Position numbers and translations under genes: made by a program
Notes under the pieces: model-generated
Databases searched by the model: none
Told to the model about the DNA's origin: nothing
The model's input: only the letters and a program-made list of their open reading frames with translations
Shown here: positions 13,261 through 19,161 of the stretch, piece by piece
Position numbering within the stretch: position 1 is the first letter of the stretch
How the letters are laid out: every line of letters begins with the position of its first letter
Origin: Ga0074130 sp035565355
GTDB taxonomy: Bacteria > Pseudomonadota > Gammaproteobacteria > Burkholderiales > Rhodocyclaceae
Length of the DNA: 19,161 nucleotides
Assembly: GCA_035565355.1 (NCBI GenBank)
Contig: DATMSM010000112.1
Span: 1-19,161, forward strand
Direction: 5' to 3'

Positions 13261-13628
13261 TGTTGAAGTCCAAGCTGCACCGCGTCACCGTGACGCAAGC
13301 CGAACTGCACTACGAAGGCTCCTGCGCCATCGACGAGGACCTGCTCGACGCTGCCGATATCAAGGAATATCAGCAGATCGAGATCTGGAACGTTAACAAT
13401 GGTGCCCGCTTCACCACCTACGCCATCCGCGCCGAACGCGGTAGCGGCACGATCTCCGTCAACGGCGCAGCCGCCCGCAACGCAGCTGCCGGCGACCTGC
13501 TGATCATCGCGACGTTTGCCATGTACAACGAGATCGAACTGCAAAAGTTCGCGCCCGATCTGGTCTACGTCGACGCCAAGAACCGCATCACCAACAAGAG
13601 CTCGAAGATCCCGGCCCAGGCCGCCTGA
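13248..13628 (+). CDS. panD: Aspartate 1-decarboxylase PanD (pyruvoyl enzyme proenzyme)
   Basis: PanD makes beta-alanine for PanC by decarboxylating aspartate. The 126-residue chain equals E. coli PanD in length. It begins MQRMMLKSKLHRVTVTQAEL and carries the self-cleavage site YEGSC, with cleavage expected between G24 and S25 to create the pyruvoyl group. Further conserved pieces are IDEDLLDAADI, EIWNVNNGARFTTYAI, GSGTISVNGAAARNAAAGDLLIIATFA and the C-terminal VDAKNRI. It lies 107 bases after panC, the widest gap in the pan cluster, and is followed directly by a strong terminator. This completes the panB/panC/panD route except for the ketopantoate reductase step, which is not in the window. 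Confidence 0.96.
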   Translation: MQRMMLKSKLHRVTVTQAELHYEGSCAIDEDLLDAADIKEYQQIEIWNVNNGARFTTYAIRAERGSGTISVNGAAARNAAAGDLLIIATFAMYNEIELQKFAPDLVYVDAKNRITNKSSKIPAQAA

Positions 13629-13644
13629 TTTTTTCTCTACCGCC

Positions 13645-13684
13645 CAAACAAAAAAGCCCGTCACCTGACGGGCTTTTTTGTTTG
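13645..13684. terminator. Strong bidirectional rho-independent terminator after panD
   Basis: Arms 13645-13663 and 13666-13684 are perfect reverse complements of 19 bases. GCCCGTCA pairs with TGACGGGC, flanked by six A and six T and then an outer CAAAC/GTTTG. It isolates the pan operon from the iron locus. Confidence 0.93.
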
Positions 13685-13694
13685 TCACCCGTCT

Positions 13695-13722
13695 CTTGCT
13701 GGAACAAACCCTTACGTATAAT
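13695..13722 (+). promoter_or_regulatory. Sigma-70 promoter of the sigma factor operon
   Basis: A perfect TATAAT (13717-13722) lies 16 bases after CTTGCT (13695-13700); TTGCTG (13696-13701) gives a 15-base spacer. The -10 touches the Fur box, so repressor binding would block polymerase. Confidence 0.65.
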
Positions 13723-13740
13723 ATGAGAAGCATTCTCATT
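13722..13740 (+). promoter_or_regulatory. Fur box
   Basis: TATGAGAAGCATTCTCATT matches the common fecI-type Fur box AATGAGAATCATTCTCATT at 17 of 19 positions. It contains a perfect 7-3-7 inverted repeat (ATGAGAA / TTCTCAT). It begins on the last base of the -10 and lies 45 bases before the sigma factor ATG, predicting iron repression. Confidence 0.85.
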
Positions 13741-13784
13741 TGAGGCTTTCATGGTGCGAGCCTCGCTTTTGGGTCGGGGCACGC

Positions 13785-14288
13785 ATGTCAGCAGGCGACA
13801 TCATTCAAACGAACGACATTGAGTCGCTCTACAGCGGCCATCACGGTTGGCTGCAAGGCTGGCTGCGCCGTAAGTTAGGCTGCGACGAGCAGGCTGCAGA
13901 TCTGGCGCAGGACACATTCATGCGTCTGTTCGGCCGCCGCGCCCTCACGCTGGATCAACCGCGCGCCCTGCTCACGCATATTGCCAAAGGACTGGTCATC
14001 GATCACTGGCGCCGCCAGGAGGTCGAGCGCGCCTATCTGGAGGCGCTCGCCAACATGCCGGAGCCCCACGCCCCCTCCGCCGAAACACGCTACCTGATAC
14101 TCGAAAGCCTCTATCGCATCGAAGCCATGCTGCGCGGTATGCCGGACAAAACCCGCGAGGTCTTTCTGCGTGCCCAGATGGATGGCCTCACCTACGCCGA
14201 GATCGCCGAAGAAAGCGGCATGGCGCTGATCACTGTCAAGCGTCACATGAAAGCCGGCTTTGTTGCCTGCATGGCGGCACTGGCATGA
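13785..14288 (+). CDS. FecI-type ECF sigma factor
   Basis: A 167-residue extracytoplasmic-function sigma factor of the iron-starvation group. Region 2 spans about residues 14-80 (LYSGHHGWLQGWLRRKLGCDEQAADLAQDTFMRLF, then RALLTHIAKGLVIDHWRRQEVERAYL). Region 4 is the C-terminal helix-turn-helix MPDKTREVFLRAQMDGLTYAEIAEESGMALITVKRHMKAG. The ATG at 13785 has GGGG 5 bases upstream. An in-frame TTG at 13740 would overlap the Fur box and is rejected. By family it directs polymerase to the downstream receptor gene once FecR relays a ligand signal. The stop overlaps the FecR-type gene (ATGA), fitting stoichiometric production. A Fur box covers its promoter. Confidence 0.93.
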   Translation: MSAGDIIQTNDIESLYSGHHGWLQGWLRRKLGCDEQAADLAQDTFMRLFGRRALTLDQPRALLTHIAKGLVIDHWRRQEVERAYLEALANMPEPHAPSAETRYLILESLYRIEAMLRGMPDKTREVFLRAQMDGLTYAEIAEESGMALITVKRHMKAGFVACMAALA

Positions 14289-15241
14289 GCACGGTGCTCC
14301 CGCCGCTTGATCGTGCGCTGCTTGAGGAAGCCGCCGACTTGCTGATGCGCCTGCAGTCGGGTGAACACCCACAAGCTGCCGAACAGGCCATTGCGCAATG
14401 GCGCCAACGCAGCGATAGGCATGAATATGCCTGGCAGTGTGCGGAACGCGTGATCCACAGCTTCCGCCAGGTACCGCGAGAAATCGGCCGCACAACACTG
14501 AGCCGCCTGCCGCAATCGGAGCGCCGCCGCGTATTGCAGATGCTGGGGATTGCTGCTGTCGCCGGCCCGCTGGGTCTGGCTTTGTGGCGCGAACAGCCCT
14601 GGGCAGAATGGAGCGCCGATCTGCAAACCGCCACGGGCGAGCAAAGAACCTACACGCTGGCGGACGGTACCCGGCTTGTGCTCAATACCGCCTCGGCGGT
14701 GAATGTCAGCTTTGACGGCACGCAGCGTCACCTGCACCTGCTGCGCGGCGAGATCATGGTGACGACTGGCGACGACAGCTTGCGCCGCCCCTTCCGTGTC
14801 AGTTCGGCCGACGGCAGCATCCGTCCGATAGGCACGCGCTACGCCGTACGCCTGGAACACGGGGCAACGCATGTCGCAGTGTTCGAAGGTGCGGTTGAGA
14901 TCACTACGCGACACGGTCGCAGCCTTCGTCTCGCAGCGGGGGAGCAACTACGCTTCAGTGCCGACGTGCTGGAAAGCACGCATGCGCTCGACGCCAATGC
15001 CGGGCTCTGGGAGCGCGGCATGCTACTCGCCCAGGATATGCGCCTGGCCGACTGGGTTGCCGAAATCGGCCGTTATCGACGCGGCGTATTGCGCTGCAGC
15101 GGGAGCATCGCCGAACTGCGCGTCGCCGGCGCCTTCCCCCTGACAGATACAGAAGCCGCACTCGATATGCTGACCAAAACCCGGCCGGTCAGAGTACGCC
15201 GCCTGAGCAACTACTGGGTCAGTCTCGACACCGCGACCTGA
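14285..15241 (+). CDS. FecR-type transmembrane sigma regulator
   Basis: A 318-residue single-pass protein. The cytoplasmic N-terminus at about 1-80 (DUF4880-like, LEEAADLLMRLQSGEHPQAAEQAIAQWRQRSDRHEYAWQCAERV) binds the sigma factor. The membrane segment is at about 86-101 (MLGIAAVAGPLGLALW). The periplasmic FecR domain starts near TATGEQRTYTLADGTRLVLNTASAVNV at 115-141. The C-terminal part from about 243 (GMLLAQDMRLADWVAEIGRYRRG, then LRVAGAFPLTDTEAALDML) resembles an STN-like fold expected to contact the receptor signalling domain. A twin-arginine-like RRRVLQ lies at 80-85 just before the membrane segment. It works with the overlapping sigma gene upstream and the receptor 74 bases downstream. 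Confidence 0.92.
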   Translation: MSTVLPPLDRALLEEAADLLMRLQSGEHPQAAEQAIAQWRQRSDRHEYAWQCAERVIHSFRQVPREIGRTTLSRLPQSERRRVLQMLGIAAVAGPLGLALWREQPWAEWSADLQTATGEQRTYTLADGTRLVLNTASAVNVSFDGTQRHLHLLRGEIMVTTGDDSLRRPFRVSSADGSIRPIGTRYAVRLEHGATHVAVFEGAVEITTRHGRSLRLAAGEQLRFSADVLESTHALDANAGLWERGMLLAQDMRLADWVAEIGRYRRGVLRCSGSIAELRVAGAFPLTDTEAALDMLTKTRPVRVRRLSNYWVSLDTAT

Positions 15242-15274
15242 TACTTTTTTTTGTCTCGTGCGGTGTACAGACGA

Positions 15275-15292
15275 AAGCGCAAATTTGCGCTT
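15275..15292. repeat. Perfect 18-base palindrome before the receptor gene
   Basis: AAGCGCAAATTTGCGCTT is fully self-complementary and ends 23 bases before the receptor ATG. It could be a protein operator or a leader hairpin (AAGCGCA/TGCGCTT with an AATT loop). No T-run follows, so it is not an obvious terminator. Confidence 0.7.
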
Positions 15293-15315
15293 CGCCTTTA
15301 CCCACAGGACATCGC

Positions 15316-17727
15316 ATGAACGCTCACGCTATCCCCCGGCGCCCGCTATCGACCCGACCGCGCGCCATCGCCCTCGCCATCCACCTGATGCTGACCGGGG
15401 CAGCCGCTGCCACCCTGCTGCAGGCCGCGGCCGTACAGGCCGCAGAACCGGCCCAACGCTATGCCATTCCGGCCGGCGCACTAGGTGACGTCCTTGCCCA
15501 GTTCGCCGCACAGGCAGGCGTCAAACTCTCCTTCGACCCGGCCCTGCTGGCAGGGCAGCGCAGCAACGGCCTGCAGGGCAGCTATGACGTCAACGAAGGT
15601 TTCGCCCGCCTCCTGTCGGGCAGCGGCCATGAACTCGCTGCCCTCGGCAACGGCGCCTATACCTTGCGCAAGACACCGTTAGGCAGCGCCACCACGCTGC
15701 CCGCAGTGACGGTTACCGCTGCGGCCGACGGCCTGCCGGCAGCCTATGCCGGCGGGCAGGTAGCGAAAGGCGGCCGCCTCGGCCTGCTCGGTAACAGCAA
15801 CTTCCTAGATACGCCGTTCAACCAGACCAGCTATACCGCTGAGACCATTGAAGATCAGCAGGCGCGCAGCCTGTCCGATCTGCTGATCAACGATCCTTCG
15901 GTGCGACTCTCAAGCGCCCGTACCAATATCAACGAAGACTTCTCGATCCGCGGCTTCACTGTCGCCAGCCAGGATGTCGCTTTCAACGGCATGTACGGTC
16001 TGATGCCGCACTTCCGTGTTCCCGTCGAAATGGCCGAGCGCGTGGAAGTGCTTAAAGGCCCCTCATCGCTGCTCAATGGCATGCCGCCCAGCGGCAATGT
16101 CGGCGGTGCCATCAATATCGCGCCCAAGCGCGCCGGCAACGAGCCGCTGACGCGTCTCACCGCAAGCCATTTCTCGGACGGCATCTCCGGCGTGCATGCC
16201 GATATTGGTCGCCGCTTCGGCGCCAACAAGGAGTTCGGCGTGCGCTTCAACGCCGCTTACCGCGACGGCGACACGGCCATCGACAAGCAGAAACAGACCG
16301 ACCAGGTCTATAGCCTCGGTCTGGACTACCAGGGCGAGCGCCTGCGTGCATCGCTCGATGTGATGAACCAGGATCAAAACATCAATCGTGTCGTTCGGCA
16401 GTTTACGGCAGGACCGGGGCTGACAGGCATGCCCAAGGCGCCGGACTCCAGCCTCAACTATCCGGGCTACGGCCGTTCGAAAGCCACCGACAACATGATC
16501 GTCGCGCGCGCGGAATACGATGTGAACGACACGGTAACGGTCTATGGCGGCATAGGTCAAAGAAAGCACAGCATGGATGCGCTGGCCGGTAATGTCAGCC
16601 TGCTGAATCGCGCCGGCGACTTCACCTCAACCCCTGCCTGGCAGGTATTTAAGGTCGACAGCACTTCCTACGACCTGGGCGCCGATGTGCGCTTCTCGAC
16701 CGGCCCCGTCAAGCACAAACTGGCGCTCAACTACTCCCGCGTGGTGCAGAACCAGGATATCTACATGACGATGGGCGGCTGGGCCGCACGCAACTCGAAT
16801 ATCTTCAATCCGATCTACAGTGATACACCCAGCGTCTCGGGCATGAATGCCGATACCGTCCGATACAACGAGTCCACCCTCAGCAGCTACGCAGTCGCTG
16901 ACACGATGTCATTCCTCAATGACAAGTTGAAGGTGACCCTTGGTGCACGCCATCAGACGGTTGAAGCCCAAGCCTACAACTTCATGACCGGCGCCGCCTT
17001 GCCCGACGGAAAGTACGACGAGTCGAAGATCACACCGGTCGCCGGCATCGTCTATCAGCCGCAGGCAAATCTGGCTTTCTACGCAAACTATATCGAAGGC
17101 CTGTCAAAGGGCCCGACCAAGGCGCCGCCCAACCCGGCCGCGCTGCCGCCGCTCAAGACAAGACAGTATGAAATTGGCACCAAGATGGACTGGGGCCGCT
17201 TCGCCACCACCATCAGTCTGTTCCAGATTGAACGCCCTTCCGCCGGCCTCGTCGGTACCGAGCTCACAGAGAACGGGGAGCAGCGCAATCGCGGCATCGA
17301 GTTCAATATCTTCGGCGAAGTGGCGCGCAATGTCCGTGTGCTCGGCGGCCTGGCCTTGATGGATGGCAAGCTGACCAAAACACCCGACGGCGCCAACGAC
17401 GGCAACGCCCCCATTGCCGTGCCGCGCATGCAAGCCAACCTGGGGATCGACTGGGACAACAGTCTGGCCCCCGGCGTCGGTCTAAATGCCCGCGTGGTGC
17501 ACACCAGCAAGCAGTACGCAGATGCCGCAAACAATCTCGAGATGCCGTCCTGGACGCGCTTCGATGTCGGCGCGCGCTACAAGACCCGGGCATGGGACAA
17601 ACCCCTGACCCTGCGCGCCAATATCGAGAACGTGTTCGACAAAAACTACTGGGCCGCTTCCAACGAGGGCTATCTCTACGTCGGCATGCCGCGCACCCTG
17701 CTGCTGTCGGCAACGATGGACTTTTAA
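15316..17727 (+). CDS. TonB-dependent siderophore receptor with STN signalling domain
   Basis: An 803-residue outer-membrane transducer. A Sec signal peptide runs to about residue 42 (cut near AVQA/AEP). An STN domain at about 48-119 (RYAIPAGALGDVLAQFAAQAGVKLSFDPALLAG, then YTLRK) talks to FecR-like proteins. The TonB-box-like PAVTVTA is at 129-135. The plug from about 165 holds TIEDQQARSLSDLLINDPSV, FSIRGF, ERVEVLKGPSSLLNGMPPSGNVGGAINIAPKR. The rest is a 22-strand-type barrel ending in ENVFDKNYWAASNEGYLYVGMPRTLLLSATMDF, with the terminal Phe needed for outer-membrane insertion. It fits the TonB-siderophore receptor group (FhuE/FoxA-like), probably a hydroxamate or similar ferric siderophore. 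The exact ligand cannot be read. AGGA lies 6 bases before the ATG. No siderophore synthesis gene is present, so it may take up xenosiderophores. Confidence 0.93.
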   Translation: MNAHAIPRRPLSTRPRAIALAIHLMLTGAAAATLLQAAAVQAAEPAQRYAIPAGALGDVLAQFAAQAGVKLSFDPALLAGQRSNGLQGSYDVNEGFARLLSGSGHELAALGNGAYTLRKTPLGSATTLPAVTVTAAADGLPAAYAGGQVAKGGRLGLLGNSNFLDTPFNQTSYTAETIEDQQARSLSDLLINDPSVRLSSARTNINEDFSIRGFTVASQDVAFNGMYGLMPHFRVPVEMAERVEVLKGPSSLLNGMPPSGNVGGAINIAPKRAGNEPLTRLTASHFSDGISGVHADIGRRFGANKEFGVRFNAAYRDGDTAIDKQKQTDQVYSLGLDYQGERLRASLDVMNQDQNINRVVRQFTAGPGLTGMPKAPDSSLNYPGYGRSKATDNMIVARAEYDVNDTVTVYGGIGQRKHSMDALAGNVSLLNRAGDFTSTPAWQVFKVDSTSYDLGADVRFSTGPVKHKLALNYSRVVQNQDIYMTMGGWAARNSNIFNPIYSDTPSVSGMNADTVRYNESTLSSYAVADTMSFLNDKLKVTLGARHQTVEAQAYNFMTGAALPDGKYDESKITPVAGIVYQPQANLAFYANYIEGLSKGPTKAPPNPAALPPLKTRQYEIGTKMDWGRFATTISLFQIERPSAGLVGTELTENGEQRNRGIEFNIFGEVARNVRVLGGLALMDGKLTKTPDGANDGNAPIAVPRMQANLGIDWDNSLAPGVGLNARVVHTSKQYADAANNLEMPSWTRFDVGARYKTRAWDKPLTLRANIENVFDKNYWAASNEGYLYVGMPRTLLLSATMDF

Positions 17728-17746
17728 GGCTCTCCGCCTCGAGCTC

Positions 17747-17780
17747 AGGGCCGGCATCGGGTTACTCCGGTGCCGGCCCT
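17747..17780. terminator. 14-bp hairpin between receptor and PepSY gene, weak or partial terminator
   Basis: Bases 17747-17760 pair with 17767-17780 (AGGGCCGGCATCGG with CCGGTGCCGGCCCT, one T-G wobble) around loop GTTACT. Only a pyrimidine stretch without a T-run follows, so termination would be inefficient. It may lower expression of the PepSY gene relative to the receptor or protect the receptor mRNA. Confidence 0.5.
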
Positions 17781-17804
17781 CCTGCCTTCTTACTGGAAAC
17801 TGTA

Positions 17805-18929
17805 ATGACACTCCGCTCCTGGTCGTTCATCCACAAATGGACCAGCCTGATCTGTACGATTTTTCTGCTGCTGCTCTGCATCACCGGCCTGCCGCTGATC
17901 TTCCACGAGGAGATCGAACATCTGTCCGGCGAAGCCGAGGCGCCCGAGATGGCGGCCGACACACCCGAACTGAGCATGGACCGCATGGTGGATGCGGCAC
18001 AGGCGCACATCCCCGACAAGGTGGTGCGCTACATGATCTGGGATGCAGACGAGCATCCACACGTCACGCTGGTTAATATGGCCAAGAGCATGGACGCCCC
18101 GCCCGACGATATGTGGCTGGTGGCGCTGGACAGCCGCACCGGCGCCGTGCTGGATGAACCCAATGACAAGGGCTTCATGTACCTGATGCTCAAGCTCCAC
18201 ACCGACATGTTCGCCGGCCTGCCCGGCATGCTCTTCCTCGGTTTCATGGGGCTGCTCTTCACCGCCGCCATCATTTCCGGCATCGTTCTCTACAAGCCCT
18301 TCATGCGCCGCCTCGAATTCGGCGAAGTACGCCGCGACAAACCGCGCCTCAAGTGGCTGGACCTGCACAATCTGCTTGGCGTCGTAACCATCAGCTGGGC
18401 GCTGGTGGTCGGCCTGACGGGCAGTCTCAACACACTGGCCACCATCCTGATCGGCGTGTGGCAGGGCGACCAGATGGCGGAGATGATCGCACCCTACCGC
18501 AATGCACCGCCGCTCGAACAACACGGCTCGGTGCAAACGGCACTGGATACGGCGCGACAGGCGGTACCAGGAATGGAGATTCGTTTCGTCGCCTTCCCCG
18601 GCACCATGTTCTCCAGCCCGCACCACTACACCGTCTTCATGCGCGGCGATACGCCCGTGACCTCACGTTTGCTGCGGCCCGCGCTGGTGGATGCGGCGAC
18701 CGGCCAGCTCACCGACACGCGCGAAATGCCTTGGTACATCAAAACACTGCTACTGTCGCAGCCGCTCCATTTCGGGGACTATGGCGGCTTGGTGCTGAAG
18801 ATGGTCTGGGCGCTGCTCGACATCATCACCATCATCGTGCTCGGTAGTGGCCTCTATCTCTGGTGGAAGAAACGCAAACAAAAGCCTGGGGAAGATTTGT
18901 TGCTGCAAGCAGAGGAGGCACGCGCATGA
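17805..18929 (+). CDS. PepSY-associated transmembrane protein, probable siderophore-iron reductase
   Basis: A 374-residue inner-membrane protein with four predicted helices at about 14-34, 139-163, 190-212 and 328-352, and periplasmic PepSY-like segments between. Histidines at helix ends (H10 in FIHKW, H132 in LKLHTDMF, H188 in WLDLHNLLG, H322 in QPLHFGDYGG) are placed as in PepSY_TM proteins thought to bind heme. Family members FoxB, PiuB and FpvG of Pseudomonas release iron from siderophores by reduction at the cytoplasmic membrane. The same job is inferred here from the receptor 77 bases upstream. The ATG at 17805 has GGAA 7 bases upstream. The in-frame extension to 17592 would overlap the receptor gene and is rejected. 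The C-terminal tail is basic then acidic (KKRKQK, LLQAEEARA). Confidence 0.85.
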   Translation: MTLRSWSFIHKWTSLICTIFLLLLCITGLPLIFHEEIEHLSGEAEAPEMAADTPELSMDRMVDAAQAHIPDKVVRYMIWDADEHPHVTLVNMAKSMDAPPDDMWLVALDSRTGAVLDEPNDKGFMYLMLKLHTDMFAGLPGMLFLGFMGLLFTAAIISGIVLYKPFMRRLEFGEVRRDKPRLKWLDLHNLLGVVTISWALVVGLTGSLNTLATILIGVWQGDQMAEMIAPYRNAPPLEQHGSVQTALDTARQAVPGMEIRFVAFPGTMFSSPHHYTVFMRGDTPVTSRLLRPALVDAATGQLTDTREMPWYIKTLLLSQPLHFGDYGGLVLKMVWALLDIITIIVLGSGLYLWWKKRKQKPGEDLLLQAEEARA

Positions 18930-19093
18930 AGATTTGGCTCTGGCCCAGCGTAATTGGCCTCCTTAGCCTTGCGGGTCTCATCGTTGGCCTGATCTATGAT
19001 GATCTCGGCGATGTCTTCGCCTGGCTCAGCCTCGGCATTCCCGTCGCCGTGTCGGCCTGGTGCGGCATCGACCCGCACTCGCGCAGCGCCTGA
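18926..19093 (+). CDS. Unrecognised 55-residue membrane protein after the PepSY gene
   Basis: A short frame from the ATG at 18926 overlaps the PepSY stop (ATGA) and has a strong GGAGG 7 bases upstream. It has two hydrophobic helices, about residues 3-23 (IWLWPSVIGLLSLAGLIVGLI) and 29-46 (DVFAWLSLGIPVAVSAWC), joined by the acidic turn YDDLGD. The tail GIDPHSRSA is short and polar. The residues upstream in the same frame lie inside the PepSY gene. Small two-helix proteins often follow PepSY reductase genes in such loci, but I cannot name this one. It may assist or stabilise the reductase. Confidence 0.75.
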   Translation: MKIWLWPSVIGLLSLAGLIVGLIYDDLGDVFAWLSLGIPVAVSAWCGIDPHSRSA

Positions 19094-19109
19094 GCGCTTC
19101 CCCTTACAG

Positions 19110-19157
19110 AAACGATGAAGCCCGCCTGGATCTCGATCCGGGCGGGCTTCATCGTTT
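19110..19157. terminator. Long palindrome closing the iron operon, probable terminator
   Basis: Arms 19110-19126 and 19141-19157 are perfect 17-base reverse complements (AAACGATGAAGCCCGCC on the left). The stem continues inward for five more pairs (one wobble) to loop CTCG. The T-run is only TTT, so it may act through its GC-rich stem and T-rich 3' arm on either strand. The window ends just after it. Confidence 0.65.
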
Positions 19158-19161
19158 ACGT

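Noticed and set aside
15242..15274. FecI-type promoter before the receptor
   Set aside because: TGTCTC after a T-run loosely resembles a -10 of iron-starvation sigma factors, but no matching GGAAAT-like -35 is present at the right distance.
13785..19093. Iron signalling locus as a recent transfer or mobile island
   Set aside because: Composition and codon use look like the neighbours, and no integrase, tRNA, direct repeat or transposase is present. Only the accessory function suggests mobility.
1..19161. CRISPR, tRNA, rRNA, riboswitch or defence system
   Set aside because: I found no regular repeats, cloverleaf, rRNA segments, conserved riboswitch core or defence-associated domains on either strand.

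Overview
The window reads as an ordinary chromosomal stretch of a GC-rich betaproteobacterium. The gene content and order (mutL-miaA; purM / AI-2E permease-hda-HAD phosphatase-pcnB-folK; panB-panC-panD) most resembles Rhodocyclales, but that placement is inference from gene neighbourhood and protein style, not from a search. Almost all of the DNA is coding, and no stretch longer than about 130 bases lacks a gene. I see no tRNA, rRNA, CRISPR array, insertion sequence, integrase or attachment site.

Layout: (1) 1-1618, minus strand: a truncated membrane-anchored proline-rich protein, an outer-membrane-type lipoprotein, and dedA. (2) 1684-5161, plus strand: mutL, miaA and a YcgR-like PilZ protein joined by ATGA overlaps, ending at a bidirectional terminator that faces purM. 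(3) 5226-6287, minus strand: purM, starting at TTG. (4) 6410-8841, plus strand: AI-2E/PerM-type permease, hda (overlapping) and a HAD-IB phosphatase whose stop codon sits in the loop of a strong hairpin. (5) 8970-11172: pcnB, folK (TTG start overlapping the pcnB stop) and a DUF486 membrane protein. (6) 11263-13628: panB, an unrecognised 70-residue membrane protein, panC and panD, closed by a terminator with 19-base arms. Together panB, panC and panD supply the pantoate, beta-alanine and ligation steps of pantothenate synthesis. (7) 13785-19093: an iron-responsive cell-surface signalling locus: FecI-type ECF sigma factor behind a Fur box, FecR-type regulator, a TonB-dependent siderophore receptor with a signalling (STN) domain, a PepSY transmembrane protein resembling siderophore-iron reductases, and a 55-residue membrane protein, closed by a long palindrome.

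Functionally the left two thirds is housekeeping: mismatch repair, tRNA modification, purine, folate and pantothenate synthesis, replication-initiation control and RNA polyadenylation. The right third is accessory iron acquisition: low iron would release Fur from the sigma promoter, and siderophore binding would signal through STN and FecR to the sigma factor. Many neighbouring genes overlap by 1-4 bases, suggesting translational coupling.

I did not find a clearly new biological system. The points most worth a second look are: three genes with a -10-like hexamer 6-8 bases before an ATG and no Shine-Dalgarno (possible leaderless mRNAs); a stop-codon hairpin after the HAD gene; a perfect 18-base palindrome before the receptor; a small ORF with a strong ribosome site running into panD; an AT-rich patch in panC; and two unrecognised small membrane proteins in the pantothenate and iron operons.
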